A stretch of 64,000 nt of DNA from Streptomyces lateritius (GTDB lineage Bacteria; Actinomycetota; Actinomycetes; Streptomycetales; Streptomycetaceae). A program made the translations under genes and the position numbers. Where the stretch lies: positions 265,578 to 329,577 of the forward strand of contig NZ_BMTO01000006.1 in the NCBI RefSeq assembly GCF_014649715.1, given 5' to 3'. Below the pieces are notes generated by a model, which was not told the origin of the DNA, made no database searches, and saw only the letters and a list, made by a program, of their open reading frames with translations. Shown piece after piece: positions 49,405-60,281 of this stretch; the first letter of the stretch is position 1; each line of letters begins with the position of its first letter.

Positions 49405-50148
49405 TCAACGCCCCCGTTCGGCACCGCCGTTGACCTGGATCACCTGCGAGGTGATGTGTCCGGCGGCGGGAGAGGCCAGCCAGTGCAGGGTTTCGGCGAT
49501 GTCCTCGGGCGTGCCCGCACGTCCGGTGGAGGTCTCGGCGATCCACATCGCCCGCCGGTCCTCGGGCGCGCTCCCGCCGAAGAACCCGGTGTCCTCGACA
49601 TAGCCGGGCGCCACCAGATTCACCGTGATCCCACGCGGGCCCAGAACGCGGGCCAGCTCATGGGCATACGGATGGAGCGCGGCCTTGGAGGCGGCGTACG
49701 GACTCGAAGTCGACCCGCGATAGGCGGTGATGGAGCTGAGGAAGAGCACCCGGCCGCCGGGCGAGGCGAGTTGGTCACGCAGCGCCTCCGTCAGCAGGGC
49801 GGCCGTGAGCGTATTGATCCGGAAGTTGACCGTCCAGTCGTGGGCGATGACATCCAGCGGATCGTCCGAGGCGACCGGGGGCTCGAGTGCGCCGTTGCCG
49901 CCCACGCTGTGGATCAGCACATCGACCCGTCCGTCGAGCTCCGCGGTCACGAACTCCCGTACGCCGCGCACCTCTTCGGGCTCGGTCAGATCGGCCGCGT
50001 ACACGAGTGCGCCCGGCACCCCGGCCTTCTCCAGCACCTCGCGCCGCCGCCCGAGCAGCAGCACCCGGTCCCCGCCCGCCGCGAAGGTCCGCGCGGCCGC
50101 GAGTCCGATTCCCGTTCCACCACCGCTGATCACCACATTACGCGTCAT
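49405..50148 (-). CDS. Short-chain dehydrogenase/reductase
   Basis: 247-residue SDR with GGGTGIGLAAA cofactor loop, DLTEPEEV, SVGGNGAL in place of the usual NNAG, FLSSI Ser region and YAASKAALH (Tyr, Lys). Arg after beta-2 (GRRREVLE) suggests NADP(H). ATG 50148 has almost no ribosome site, so it may be leaderless. Beyond the strong hairpin and outside the cluster regulon features, it is probably unrelated to the cluster. Confidence 0.88.
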   Translation of the reverse strand: MTRNVVISGGGTGIGLAAARTFAAGGDRVLLLGRRREVLEKAGVPGALVYAADLTEPEEVRGVREFVTAELDGRVDVLIHSVGGNGALEPPVASDDPLDVIAHDWTVNFRINTLTAALLTEALRDQLASPGGRVLFLSSITAYRGSTSSPYAASKAALHPYAHELARVLGPRGITVNLVAPGYVEDTGFFGGSAPEDRRAMWIAETSTGRAGTPEDIAETLHWLASPAAGHITSQVIQVNGGAERGR

Positions 50149-50715
50149 GCGATGATCGTACCGCCGAAGATCTTCGAGCTTCTTCGATTGGGCCACCTCT
50201 CCGCTCGGGACGCGGGCCCCCGCGCCATCGAGGCCGCAGTTGACCGGTGGCGACCGCCGAGGGCGCGCCGGCCGGCGGCGGAAGCCAGACCGACCTCGTC
50301 GGCCACTGGTCACCACCCGCGACTCGCCCTGGACTGCGGCGGTCATTCACGCTGTGCCAGCCATGCGGTTCCGCTCCCTTCGTGACGACTGCCTCGTGCT
50401 CTCGGTCGAGAACGTTTCTCCCAGGGCACCTCACACGCTACAGCCGGTCGAGCTCTCAGCTTCGCCAGCGGTTGATAACCAGGGTTATCAGGTTCTCAAA
50501 CAATTTCACCGACAATTTTCTGGCACCTTCGTCACCATCACCCCGGCACCACCCGCCGGGACGCCAGCCCCATACGAGTCCGACCGCACCGGCGTCCTCA
50601 TCGCCGCACCTCCGCTCCCTTGCCGGGCACTCACCCCTGTCCACCTCGACACCACCCGTCCCGTAAGGCCGCTCGTGTTACCGAACGCACCGCAACCTCG
50701 CCCCAGGAGACCTCT
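50149..50715. other. 567-bp intergenic region with an operator-like palindrome
   Basis: No gene with a credible start. It separates the divergent SDR and TIGR04141-family genes. It contains the palindrome at 50473-50490 and a locally AT-richer stretch around 50470-50520, suggesting a regulated promoter for the downstream gene. Confidence 0.6.
50473..50490. promoter_or_regulatory. Perfect palindrome TGATAACC-AG-GGTTATCA
   Basis: 8-bp arms with a 2-bp spacer, about 225 bp before the TIGR04141-family start. Typical size and symmetry of a dimeric repressor operator; no adjacent repressor is obvious apart from the winged-helix-like protein two genes on. Confidence 0.55.
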
Positions 50716-52464
50716 GTGTCCAGCACCGCGTCGAAGCGCACCCTGTACCGCCTGACCCACGTCAAGGCGACCCCTGAGTCGATGCTCGAAGCCCTCGACG
50801 TCGACGCCCTCGACACCCTGGACGCGGTCGTGCGCGACGTCAGCGATCACATGGGAGTTCCCGCCCTCGCGGTGTCCTTCGCCGTAGCGAAGGAGGAAGC
50901 CGCCTGGGGCAAGGACATCCTCCGGCTCACCGACGGGTCGGACCTGCTGCAGAGCGAGCAGCGCACCGGCGCACTGCTCATGCTCGCCGTCGACGGCGCG
51001 GTGTACGCGATCGGCTTCGACCAGGGGTACCGGCTTCTCCCCACCCAGCTCAAGGACGCGCGCTTCGGTCTGTCCTTCGGTATCCGCGCCATCAACCCGC
51101 GGCAGGTGCGGGACTTCACTGCCAGCGTCCTCGGCCAGGCGCGCATCGACAGTTCTCTGATCCATGCCGGCGCCTCCGTACCGGCACTCGGACTCCGGGA
51201 CCACGGGCGGATCATCCGCCACCTCGGCGGCTATCTCGACGAGGTCGACCTCACCGCAGGGAGCGGCACCAGGAACGGGGCCATGACCGCGGAGGGCGGC
51301 ATCGGTCTCCGTATCAAACTCGGCACCACCCCCGCCACACTGATCAAGGACATCCGCGCCATCGCCGCGATCTGCGAGCATGTCGTTCCCCACCCCGACC
51401 TGGCCTTCGTCGAGCACATCACCGCGGTCAAGGACCCTTCCCTCATCGACGCGCTCGACGCGGAACTGGACGCCACGCTCGGCCGTCCCGCAGACGGCCG
51501 GATCATCACCGCCGTCCCCTTCTCCCAGAGCACCGACCTGCCCCGGTCCACCGCCTGCACCATCAAGATCGGGTCCTGCCCGCCCCACCTCCGGGACGAG
51601 TTCAGTCTCGACTACGTCCTGGAGCGGGCCCGTGTGATCAAGGCAGGCGCCCGCGTCACGGCGCTCCGGCAGGGCACCGTCGAACTGTTTCGTGACACGC
51701 TCTCCGCACGGACCGCGCTCGCCCCGCGCACCGCCTCCCTGGAAGCCCTGTCCAAGGAAACCGCCATGAAGTGGATCGAGGCCACTTTCTCCCTCGGCTC
51801 CCGCACGTTCTGTCTGCTCGACGGTGAGTGGTACGAGCTCGGGGCGGGCTACCTGCGCAACGTCAACGAGACCGTGGCTCCCTTGTTCCCCGACGCGCCC
51901 TCCGTCGATCTCCCCCGCTGGCCGCTCGTCGAGAAGCTCAACAAGAAGGGTATGCGCGTGATGCGTCCCGTAGACGAAGGCGACTACAACAAGCTGGCCG
52001 CCCAGGCCCGTCGCGGCTGGGTCTGCCTGGACAAGAAGAATGTCCACAACCCCTTTCGGGCAAGCAACTCCGTCGAGATCTGCGACCTGTTCACCGAGGA
52101 CGACACTCTTGTCCTCGTGAAGCCCGCGCACTCCTCAAGCCCGCTGAGTCACCTGTTCAGCCAGGCGCGCGTCTCCGTTGAGCTCCTCTTCGAGAACGCG
52201 GCCGTACGCGCGGAGTTCGCCCGGTCCGTACACGTCAACAGCGATCCGGCCCGCAGCATCCCCGAGGACTTCACCCCGCGCCGCGTCGTCTTCGCGATCC
52301 TCCTGAAGGACGGAGCCAAGCTCACGCCAGACTCCCTCTTCCCGTTCTCCGCCATCACCCTGGCCCAGACCGCGAAGGCCCTCGCCGCTCGCGGCGTGAC
52401 CGTCGAAGTCATCGGCGTCGAAAGCGAGTCGGCCCAGTCCGCCATGCGCGACGAGGCTGCGTAG
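50716..52464 (+). CDS. TIGR04141/DUF6119-family sporadically distributed protein
   Basis: 582-residue protein I assign to the TIGR04141 family from its ordered features: an N-terminal LYRLTHV strand, the AVDGAVYAIGFDQGYRLL block with NPRQVRDF, a central region with EALSKETAMKWIEATFSLGSRTFCLLDGEWYELG, and a C-terminal PRRVVFAIL segment. The family is patchily distributed and frequently sits among mobile or defence genes; its biochemical role is unknown. GTG 50716 has AGGAG 6 bases upstream, preferred to the ATG at 50620. The next gene starts 73 bp later in the same direction. Confidence 0.75.
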   Translation: MSSTASKRTLYRLTHVKATPESMLEALDVDALDTLDAVVRDVSDHMGVPALAVSFAVAKEEAAWGKDILRLTDGSDLLQSEQRTGALLMLAVDGAVYAIGFDQGYRLLPTQLKDARFGLSFGIRAINPRQVRDFTASVLGQARIDSSLIHAGASVPALGLRDHGRIIRHLGGYLDEVDLTAGSGTRNGAMTAEGGIGLRIKLGTTPATLIKDIRAIAAICEHVVPHPDLAFVEHITAVKDPSLIDALDAELDATLGRPADGRIITAVPFSQSTDLPRSTACTIKIGSCPPHLRDEFSLDYVLERARVIKAGARVTALRQGTVELFRDTLSARTALAPRTASLEALSKETAMKWIEATFSLGSRTFCLLDGEWYELGAGYLRNVNETVAPLFPDAPSVDLPRWPLVEKLNKKGMRVMRPVDEGDYNKLAAQARRGWVCLDKKNVHNPFRASNSVEICDLFTEDDTLVLVKPAHSSSPLSHLFSQARVSVELLFENAAVRAEFARSVHVNSDPARSIPEDFTPRRVVFAILLKDGAKLTPDSLFPFSAITLAQTAKALAARGVTVEVIGVESESAQSAMRDEAA

Positions 52465-52537
52465 CCGCCCGGGACTCTCGCCGTAAACACGCCCTCGTCT
52501 CCGGGTGCAGGGCATTCAGGGAACGGCGGGAGGCTAC

Positions 52538-53929
52538 ATGGAACAGGCCTTCAACAAGCGGCAGCAGGCCGTGCTCGGCTGGGTGGGCCAGGGGTGTCCC
52601 GACGGAGTCTGGCCAGACAGCACGTACAAGACCAGCGGACAAGCCCTGCAGAACCGAGGGCTCATCAAAGTCACCAAACGCCGCGGGCATTGGAGCGCCC
52701 ACCTCACCGAGAAGGGGCGGCAGCATCTCATCGAACGCGGCATCCGCCCCGTGGAGCAGAGCACCCGACCGCCGGAGCGCCCCGCCCGAAAATCGGCACC
52801 GCCGCGCCCCCGAGCCGTGCCGAAGGCCCTTGCGAACTACGCGGACCAGCTACTCGATGAACTGGCCGTTGCGAACGACGGCTGTCTCATCAAGCCCATC
52901 GAATCCGGCCCGCACGCGGTGAATTGGGCGTCACGGGTCAACGCCGCCCGCAAGTCCGGCAAGATCCCCCACACGCAGGAAATCCACGGATACCGCACCC
53001 ACCGCGGCTACGAGATCAAGCTGGTCGACATCCCTGCCTGGCGCCTCGCGGAACTCACCCCGCTCCCTGTGCCGGCCAGACTCACCAAACCCCATGCCGT
53101 CGTGGCCGCCCTCCAAAAGCAACCGCAGCCCATGGGCCTGACCAAACCCCTCCAGGGCCGAGCCCTGCGCATCATCCAAACCCTCATCGCCGCCACCACA
53201 GCCCAAGGCCACAAGGCATCGCTCGGAACCACACAAGGCGCGCCCCCGCCCCATCGGCGCCGCAAGGCACCACCGCACTTCTCCATCACCGCCCACGGCG
53301 AAAGTGTCGGATTCCTCGTCCTCCAAGAACAGGACCGCAACGAACACGTCCCCACAGACAAGGAACTCGCCGACGCCAAGAAGCACTCATGGATGCGCAT
53401 CCCCCGCTTCGACTACACCCCCTCCAGCCGCCTACGCTTCATACTCCGCGGCGGCAGCCCGCACCGTGCAAGCGAATGGGCAGATCTCCCCGACCGGCCT
53501 CTGGAAGAACAACTCGCCGAGATCGTGCAGGAGGTCGGACTCCGCGGCGAAGCCGCAGAACGCAAACGCCTTGCAGACCAGCAAGCCAGAGAGGTACAGC
53601 AAAAGCGCTGGGAAGCCGCCATGCAGGAAGCCCACGCCGCCTACGCCCACGCCTACCGCGTCAAACAGCTCGGAGAACAGGCGGACACCTGGTACCAGGC
53701 CAGGCGCCTGACTGCATACGTCGCAGCAGTAGGCGTCCATGCCACATCACTTCCGCCCGGGCAGGAGCGGACCGAGGTCGAGGCGTGGCTCGCGTTCGCG
53801 GACGCGCACCTCCAAAACCTCACCGAATCGGTCTCAGCGCCGAAACTGCCCACGCCGCCGAAACCCAGCGGCGACGACCTCAAGCCCTTCCTCGGTCACT
53901 GGAGCCCCTACGGACCCCGCTCCTACTGA
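52538..53929 (+). CDS. Unknown protein with N-terminal winged-helix-like domain
   Basis: 463 residues. The first 65 residues resemble a winged helix (QQAVLGWVGQG, TYKTSGQALQNRGLIKVTKRRGHWSAHLTEKGRQHLIERG). The middle is Pro/Arg/Lys-rich and beta-poor, a long helical segment at about 330-385 is coiled-coil-like (ERKRLADQQAREVQQKRWEAAMQEAH), and the C-terminus is Pro-rich. ATG 52538 with GGGAGG. Codon use shifts toward AC-rich codons relative to neighbours. Its place next to a TIGR04141 gene suggests a functional pair, but no function is assigned. Confidence 0.6.
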   Translation: MEQAFNKRQQAVLGWVGQGCPDGVWPDSTYKTSGQALQNRGLIKVTKRRGHWSAHLTEKGRQHLIERGIRPVEQSTRPPERPARKSAPPRPRAVPKALANYADQLLDELAVANDGCLIKPIESGPHAVNWASRVNAARKSGKIPHTQEIHGYRTHRGYEIKLVDIPAWRLAELTPLPVPARLTKPHAVVAALQKQPQPMGLTKPLQGRALRIIQTLIAATTAQGHKASLGTTQGAPPPHRRRKAPPHFSITAHGESVGFLVLQEQDRNEHVPTDKELADAKKHSWMRIPRFDYTPSSRLRFILRGGSPHRASEWADLPDRPLEEQLAEIVQEVGLRGEAAERKRLADQQAREVQQKRWEAAMQEAHAAYAHAYRVKQLGEQADTWYQARRLTAYVAAVGVHATSLPPGQERTEVEAWLAFADAHLQNLTESVSAPKLPTPPKPSGDDLKPFLGHWSPYGPRSY

Positions 53930-53945
53930 GCCGGACCGAGGGAAA

Positions 53946-54359
53946 TCACACCGCCACGAGCCGGACCCGCTCGCCGCACAGCTTGGCCATGTCGTCAATA
54001 TCGGAAGTCAGCATGACCACGGGGCGGTGCTGTCGCAGCGCGGCCTCGGCGACGGCCGCATCGATCGCGTACTTGTGTCCGTGCAATCCGGCATTCATCA
54101 GCAACTTCGAGGCAGCCCTCGCCTCCTCGTCACCGACCGGGACGACCCGCAGCCCGGAAAGCACCCAGTTCAGGCGTGACTTGTTCGTACGGGCATGGAC
54201 GGCCTCGATGATGGTGAGCGCACTGATCACGACCTCCATGCCACGCGAGCGCGCCTCAGCGATCAGGGCCACCACCTGTTCTTCGTCAGCGAGCAGCTTC
54301 GAGAGTCCCTCACTGTCGAGGACCAGCGTCCCCTCGTGACTCAGCCTGCGGCGGGCCAT
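53946..54359 (-). CDS. PIN-domain toxin-like ribonuclease (VapC family)
   Basis: 137-residue PIN-fold protein. Acidic metal-site residues are seen in LVLDSEGLSKLL (Asp, Glu), in SALTIIEAVHAR (Glu) and in KYAIDAAVAEAAL (Asp), followed by VMLTSDIDDMAKL (Asp). It overlaps the upstream antitoxin gene by 19 bp, the usual arrangement of type II toxin-antitoxin operons. It acts as an endoribonuclease in the cytoplasm. Confidence 0.87.
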   Translation of the reverse strand: MARRRLSHEGTLVLDSEGLSKLLADEEQVVALIAEARSRGMEVVISALTIIEAVHARTNKSRLNWVLSGLRVVPVGDEEARAASKLLMNAGLHGHKYAIDAAVAEAALRQHRPVVMLTSDIDDMAKLCGERVRLVAV

Positions 54360-54625
54360 TCGGCCTCCTCGGCGAACACCTCGTCGAAGACCTGCCGCGC
54401 CCGCTGGCGAGCCGGCTCGGAGACCGGCCCCTTGCGGCTCTCGTAGTCCGCCAGGTACTCGTCCAGGACCTGCCCGCGCAGCTCACGCTCGACCGCCTCG
54501 GCGATGAACGCGGAGAACTCCCGCTTACCCACCCGCGCCCGGATCGCCTCCGCGGTCCCCTCCGGCAGCGACAGGCTCACCCGCGTCGCCGGGCCTTCCC
54601 CGATGCTGTACGTCGTCTCAGCCAT
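54341..54625 (-). CDS. VapB-like antitoxin
   Basis: 94-residue acidic protein. N-terminal ribbon-helix-helix-like segment (RVSLSLPEGTAEAIRARVGKREFSAFIAEAVERELR) would bind the operon promoter; the helical acidic C-terminus (DEYLADYESRKGPVSE, QVFDEVFAEEAEWP) would neutralise the toxin. ATG 54625; a 54-base upstream frame extension lacks a ribosome site. Partner of the PIN toxin 53946-54359. Confidence 0.85.
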   Translation of the reverse strand: MAETTYSIGEGPATRVSLSLPEGTAEAIRARVGKREFSAFIAEAVERELRGQVLDEYLADYESRKGPVSEPARQRARQVFDEVFAEEAEWPAAG

Positions 54626-54707
54626 ACCCCCGATTGTGTCAAACGAGTAGGAAAAGTGCCACGTCCGCACTATCTTCACAGCTCAGTCGGCACCCTGCTC
54701 GCGCAAA

Positions 54708-54817
54708 TCCCAGCACGGGCACCCTCATCCCATCCCAACGCGATCCCAGCACGGTAGGGATGAGCAGGGGTGATGACAGGTGACGAGGGGTCAGCCATCC
54801 CAGCACCATCCCAGCAC
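54708..54817. repeat. Four direct copies of TCCCAGCAC
   Basis: Exact 9-mers at 54708-54716, 54744-54752, 54798-54806 and 54809-54817, between the toxin-antitoxin unit and the ychF terminator. No gene in 54626-54828. Possibly an operator cluster for the VapB-like protein or a remnant end of the accessory insertion. Confidence 0.6.
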
Positions 54818-54828
54818 GGGGAAAAGCC

Positions 54829-54860
54829 AGAGGGCCCGACTCCGTAGAGTCGGGCCCTCT
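54829..54860 (-). terminator. Terminator of the ychF gene
   Basis: 14-bp perfect stem (54829-54842 with 54847-54860), tetraloop CGTA, about 50 bp after the ychF stop on the minus strand. Confidence 0.88.
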
Positions 54861-54907
54861 CTGACCTGCATGTTTGCCAGATCAGCAACGTGGCGGTATG
54901 TCACCCG

Positions 54908-55996
<1,089 letters not shown>

Positions 55997-56181
55997 GTTG
56001 GCGACTTCCCTAGCGGTGTGGAGGGGGTGTGGATGGTGGGCCGATCCCCCAGTTTACGGGCGGCGTGAACCGGCCGACGACGGGCGCCGAACGGCGGTCT
56101 TCGGCCGAACCGGGCGGCAACGTCACCCAAAGGGCGTGTCTCGTGCCGCTACCCGGCCCCTTCCCGACCTACGTTGGTGGA

Positions 56182-56814
56182 GTGGAGCAGCACAGGACTA
56201 GTGAGCCTCAAGGCCGCCGGCGGCCGCAAACGCCTCTCACGCCGCCCGGCGCGCTCGTCGAAGGCGCCTCCGTCTATCGCGTCGCCGCCCGCGCCGGGCG
56301 GTCAGGTCGCGGCCGGGTCGAGCGGGCCGTGCCCGCGGGGCGGCCCGTACCGCCCGTCGTCCTCGCCCTGCGGCGGCTGCCCAACCCGCGGCTGACCGGC
56401 CTCGGAGCGGGGCTGTTCGCCTCCGCGACCATGCTGATGCTCGGCTTCCTCGACTGGCTGATCCTCGACGGGTCGCCGATCGTCTACGGCCTGCTGTTCC
56501 TGCCGGTCAGCGCCCTGACCGCACTCTGGGTGCGCACCGCCGACCTCGTCACCGCCCCGATCAGCGTCCCGATCGCCTTCGCCGTCGGCGTGGTGCCCAT
56601 CTCGGGCGGTACGGGGGGCTTCGGCGGACAGGCGATGGCGGTCGTGACCGCCCTCGCCGTCCACGCCGGCTGGCTCTACGGCGGCACGCTCGTCGCCGGT
56701 CTGATCACCAGCGTCCGGAAGGTACGGGACATGGGGCGCCGTCAGCGTGCGGCCGCCGCGGCGGCGGCCCTCCGCGCCCATCCGCCCCGCCGCCCCGCCA
56801 ACCCCGCCCCGTAA
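56182..56814 (+). CDS. DUF6542 membrane protein
   Basis: 210 residues. A basic, Pro-rich N-terminal third is followed by four hydrophobic segments (LTGLGAGLFASATMLMLGFLDWLIL, IVYGLLFLPVSALTALWV, APISVPIAFAVGVVPI, AVVTALAVHAGWLYGGTLVAGLI) and a basic tail (RDMGRRQRAA). This arrangement matches the actinomycete DUF6542 family of unknown role. GTG 56182 chosen as the most plausible start. Divergent from ychF. Confidence 0.8.
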   Translation: MEQHRTSEPQGRRRPQTPLTPPGALVEGASVYRVAARAGRSGRGRVERAVPAGRPVPPVVLALRRLPNPRLTGLGAGLFASATMLMLGFLDWLILDGSPIVYGLLFLPVSALTALWVRTADLVTAPISVPIAFAVGVVPISGGTGGFGGQAMAVVTALAVHAGWLYGGTLVAGLITSVRKVRDMGRRQRAAAAAAALRAHPPRRPANPAP

Positions 56815-56872
56815 CCGGGCCGGGTCGGCCGGAGCGGGGACGGCGCCCCCGCGCTTTACCGCCCCGGCTCCC

Positions 56873-57616
56873 CTACCGCCCCGCCGCCGCCATCGCCGCG
56901 CCGACGATGCCCGCGTTGTTCTGCAGCTCCGCCGGAACGATCTCCGCCCTGATGCCCTCGATCAGCGGCAGGAACCGGTCCGCCTTGCGGCTCACTCCCC
57001 CGCCGATGATGAACAGCTCCGGCGAGAACAGCATCTCCACATGGGCCAGGTACTTCTGCACCCGCCGCGTCGCCCAGTGCTCCCAGCTGAGGTCCTCGTC
57101 CTCCTTCGCCTTCGTCGAGGCCTTCTTCTCCGCGTCGTGGCCCTTCAGCTCCAGATGGCCCAGCTCCGTGTTGGGCACCAGCCTGCCGTCGACGAAGAGG
57201 GCCGAGCCGATGCCCGTACCCAGCGTCAGCAGGATCACCGTGCCCTTGCGGCCCCGGCCCGCGCCGAAGGTCATCTCGGCGACCCCGGCCGCGTCCGCGT
57301 CGTTCAGGACCGTCACCGGCAGGCCGCCGAGCCGGTCGCCGAGCAGCTTGCCCGCGTCGACGCCGATCCAACCCTTGTCGACATTGGCCGCCGTACGGAT
57401 CGTCGAGCCGGTGACCACACCGGGGAAGGTCACCCCGACCGGTCCCGACCAGCCGAAGTTCTCCACCACCTCCGCGACGCAGCCCGCCACATCGTCGGGT
57501 GTGGCGGGCTGGGGGGTCAGTACCTTGTGGCGCGGCTCGGTCAGATCGCCTCGCTCCAGATCCACGGGAGCGCCTTTGATCCCCGAGCCGCCGATGTCCA
57601 CTCCGAAAACGTTCAT
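56873..57616 (-). CDS. ppgK: Polyphosphate glucokinase (ROK family)
   Basis: 247-residue kinase that phosphorylates glucose with polyphosphate or ATP. ROK/PPGK motifs: VFGVDIGGSGIKGAPVDL (phosphate 1), GVTFPGVV, VLNDADAAGVAEMTFGAGRG, LLTLGTGIGSALFVDG (phosphate 2) and ELGHLELKGHDAEKKAS, which is the polyphosphate-type segment. IIGGGVSRKADRF near the C-terminus. ATG 57616. Convergent with the DUF6542 gene. Confidence 0.95.
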   Translation of the reverse strand: MNVFGVDIGGSGIKGAPVDLERGDLTEPRHKVLTPQPATPDDVAGCVAEVVENFGWSGPVGVTFPGVVTGSTIRTAANVDKGWIGVDAGKLLGDRLGGLPVTVLNDADAAGVAEMTFGAGRGRKGTVILLTLGTGIGSALFVDGRLVPNTELGHLELKGHDAEKKASTKAKEDEDLSWEHWATRRVQKYLAHVEMLFSPELFIIGGGVSRKADRFLPLIEGIRAEIVPAELQNNAGIVGAAMAAAGR

Positions 57617-57652
57617 GAACCCAACGGTAGGGGGAAACGCCGCCCGGGGCGG

Positions 57653-58660
57653 TCACTCCTCGAGGAGAGCCGCCGCCTCCGCACGCAGGTCCTTGTTGCG
57701 GAGTTCCTTGGGGAGCGAGAACGTCAGGGACTCGTCGGCCGTCTTCACGATCTCCACGTCCCCGTAGCCACGCTCGGAGAGCCAGGCGAGGACCTCTTCG
57801 ACCAGGACGTCGGGGACCGACGCTCCCGAGGAGAGACCGACGGTCGTGACGCCCTCCAGCCATGCCTCGTCGATCTCGCTCGCGAAGTCGACGAGGTACG
57901 CGGCCGGCACGCCGGCCTGCTTGGCGACCTCGACCATGCGGATCGAGTTCGACGAGTTCTTCGATCCGACGACGATCACCAGCTCGGCCTGGCCGGCGAG
58001 CTCCTTGATGGCCGTCTGACGGTTCTGGGTGGCGTAGCAGATGTCGCTGGACGGCGGGGAGACCAGCTGCGGGAACTTCTCCTGCAGCGCGTCCACCGTC
58101 TCCATGGTCTCGTCGACCGAGAGCGTCGTCTGGGAGAGCCAGACGACCTTGGAGGGGTCGCGCACCTCGACCTTGGCCACGTCCTCCGGGCCGTCGACGA
58201 GCTGGATGTGGTCGGGGGCCTCGCCGGAGGTGCCGATGACCTCCTCGTGGCCCTCGTGACCGATCAGCAGGATGTCGAAGTCTGCGTCGGCGTACCGGAC
58301 GGCCTCCTTGTGCACCTTGGTGACCAGCGGGCAGGTCGCGTCGATCGTCGCCAGGCGGCCCTGCCGGGCCTCCTCGTGGACGGTGGGGGCCACGCCGTGC
58401 GCGGAGAACATCACGATGTTGCCCGGCGGCACCTCGGTCGCCTGGTCGACGAAGATGGCGCCCTTCCGCTCCAGGGTCTGTACGACGTACTTGTTGTGCA
58501 CGATCTCGTGGCGGACGTAGATCGGCGCGCCGTACTGCTCGAGCGCCTTCTCCACGGCGATCACGGCACGGTCCACGCCCGCGCAGTAGCCACGGGGAGC
58601 GGCGAGCAGGACACGCTTCGGACGGTGGGTCGCGGGCGTCGACGCGGGCGTAGCAGTCAT
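57653..58660 (-). CDS. ispH: 4-Hydroxy-3-methylbut-2-enyl diphosphate reductase
   Basis: 335-residue Fe-S enzyme of the last MEP-pathway step, giving IPP and DMAPP. The three cluster cysteines appear in [25 protein letters not shown] and [31 protein letters not shown] and [15 protein letters not shown] are conserved. ATG 58660 chosen; an in-frame ATG at 58669 is also possible. Core metabolic gene. Confidence 0.96.
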   Translation of the reverse strand: MTATPASTPATHRPKRVLLAAPRGYCAGVDRAVIAVEKALEQYGAPIYVRHEIVHNKYVVQTLERKGAIFVDQATEVPPGNIVMFSAHGVAPTVHEEARQGRLATIDATCPLVTKVHKEAVRYADADFDILLIGHEGHEEVIGTSGEAPDHIQLVDGPEDVAKVEVRDPSKVVWLSQTTLSVDETMETVDALQEKFPQLVSPPSSDICYATQNRQTAIKELAGQAELVIVVGSKNSSNSIRMVEVAKQAGVPAAYLVDFASEIDEAWLEGVTTVGLSSGASVPDVLVEEVLAWLSERGYGDVEIVKTADESLTFSLPKELRNKDLRAEAAALLEE

Positions 58661-58751
58661 GTGTCCCATCGTAAGGCCGCCCCGTCGCGGCCCCGGCCCG
58701 CGGCCGCGTCGGTCATCCGGATGATCGACAGCGTGGCCGAGACTGGGGCGC

Positions 58752-60095
58752 ATGGCCGACGAAGCACAGGTGGCACCGCACACCGGACTGCGACGGAATC
58801 TCGGGTTCCGCGACCTGGTGGTCTACGGGCTGCTCTTCATCGCGCCCATGGCACCGGTCGGCGTCTTCGGCACCCTCGACGCGAAGTCGGGCGGCGCGGT
58901 GGCGCTGGTGTACGTCGTCGCCACGGTCGCCATGGCGTTCACCGCGTACAGCTACGCGCAGATGGTGCGGGTGGCCCCGCTGGCGGGCTCCGTCTTCACT
59001 TACGCCCGCAAGGGGCTCGGCGAGGGGCCCGGCTTCATCGCCGGCTGGATGGCGATGCTCGACTACATGCTCATCCCGGCCGTGGCGTATCTCTTCTCGG
59101 GCATCGCGATGGAGGCGCTGGTCCCCGGAGTGGACCGGTGGGTGTGGACGGGGATCGCGGTGGTGATCACGACCCTGCTCAACCTGTGGGGCGTACGGGC
59201 GGCGGCGCGGGTCGGTTTCGCGGTGCTCGCGATGGAGATCGTGGTGCTGCTGGCCTTCGTGGTCTCGGCGGTGGGCGTGCTCGTACGGGACGGGGCGCGG
59301 CGTGACTGGTGGTCGCCGCTGACCGGCGACGCCTCGTTCTCGGCGGCGGCCGTGGTGGGCGCGGTGTCGGTGGCCGTGCTCTCGTACCTCGGTTTCGACG
59401 CGATCGCCTCGTTCGCGGAGGAGGTCACCGGGGGTTCGGAGAAGGTGGCGCGGGCGGTGCTGTTCTGTCTGGCGCTGGCGGGTGTGCTGTTCGTGGCGCA
59501 GACCTATCTGGTCGCGCTCCTCGAACCGTTGTCGTCGGCGGAGCTCGCCGCCGACCCCGCGAAGCAGGGGTCGGCGTTCTACGACGCGGTGGACGCGTCG
59601 GTGGGAACCTGGCTGCACGATCTGGTGGCGGCGTCCAAGGCGATCGGAGCGGCCTTCGCCGCGCTGGCGGGGCAGGCGGCCGCGGGCCGGCTACTCTTCG
59701 CCATGGCCAGGGAGCGGCGGCTGCCGCGTCTGCTGGCCCGTACGGATTCGGGTGTGCCGCGGCTCGCGCTGCTGCTGGCGGCGGCGCTGACGATGGTGGC
59801 GGCGGTGTGGGCGGCGCAGCGGGACGACGGTCTCGACCACCTGGTGTCGGTGGTCGACATCGGGGCGCTGACGGCGTTCGTGATGCTGCACGCGAGCGTG
59901 GTGCGATGGTTCGCGGTCCGGGGGGCGGACGGGCCGCCGCACTGGTTGCGGCATGTGGTGATGCCGGTGGTGGGGGCGGGGATCCTGGTCGCGGTGATCG
60001 TGGAGGCGGCGACGTCGGCGCAGGTGGTGGGCGTGGTGTGGCTGGGCGTGGGTCTCGTGGTCCTCGCGGTGCAGGGCACGGCCAGGCGGGTGTAG
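58752..60095 (+). CDS. APC-superfamily amino acid permease
   Basis: 447-residue transporter with about 12 membrane segments. The N-terminal [24 protein letters not shown] and the segment-6 [26 protein letters not shown] block are APC hallmarks. Proton-coupled uptake of an amino acid or polyamine is likely; the substrate cannot be read. ATG 58752. Divergent from ispH. Confidence 0.92.
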   Translation: MADEAQVAPHTGLRRNLGFRDLVVYGLLFIAPMAPVGVFGTLDAKSGGAVALVYVVATVAMAFTAYSYAQMVRVAPLAGSVFTYARKGLGEGPGFIAGWMAMLDYMLIPAVAYLFSGIAMEALVPGVDRWVWTGIAVVITTLLNLWGVRAAARVGFAVLAMEIVVLLAFVVSAVGVLVRDGARRDWWSPLTGDASFSAAAVVGAVSVAVLSYLGFDAIASFAEEVTGGSEKVARAVLFCLALAGVLFVAQTYLVALLEPLSSAELAADPAKQGSAFYDAVDASVGTWLHDLVAASKAIGAAFAALAGQAAAGRLLFAMARERRLPRLLARTDSGVPRLALLLAAALTMVAAVWAAQRDDGLDHLVSVVDIGALTAFVMLHASVVRWFAVRGADGPPHWLRHVVMPVVGAGILVAVIVEAATSAQVVGVVWLGVGLVVLAVQGTARRV

Positions 60096-60143
60096 TGGCC
60101 CCGGCCCCGGCCGGGTGGGGCAGCGCCCAAGGTTCCGGTCGCG

Positions 60144-60243
60144 CGGGCGCCGGACTCCGGGCGCCGAGCAAGCGGGCGCCGAGCACGCGGGCTCCGGACC
60201 TCCGGACTCCGGACCTCCGGACTCCGGTCGCGCGGGCGCCGGG
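60144..60243. repeat. GC-rich short tandem repeats
   Basis: At 60192-60227 a 15-bp unit made of CTCCGGAC and CTCCGGA repeats about 2.4 times. The surrounding 100 bp also repeats GGGCGCCGxG blocks. Intergenic between permease and xseA. Confidence 0.7.
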
Positions 60244-60281
60244 CACGCTCCGTTGTCCGAGGCGGCCACTACGCTCGGCGC

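Noticed and set aside
54661..54900. Possible tRNA gene or attachment site near the toxin-antitoxin unit
   Set aside because: The hairpin at 54829-54860 is a terminator and no cloverleaf can be drawn. The 9-mer repeats alone do not prove an att site.
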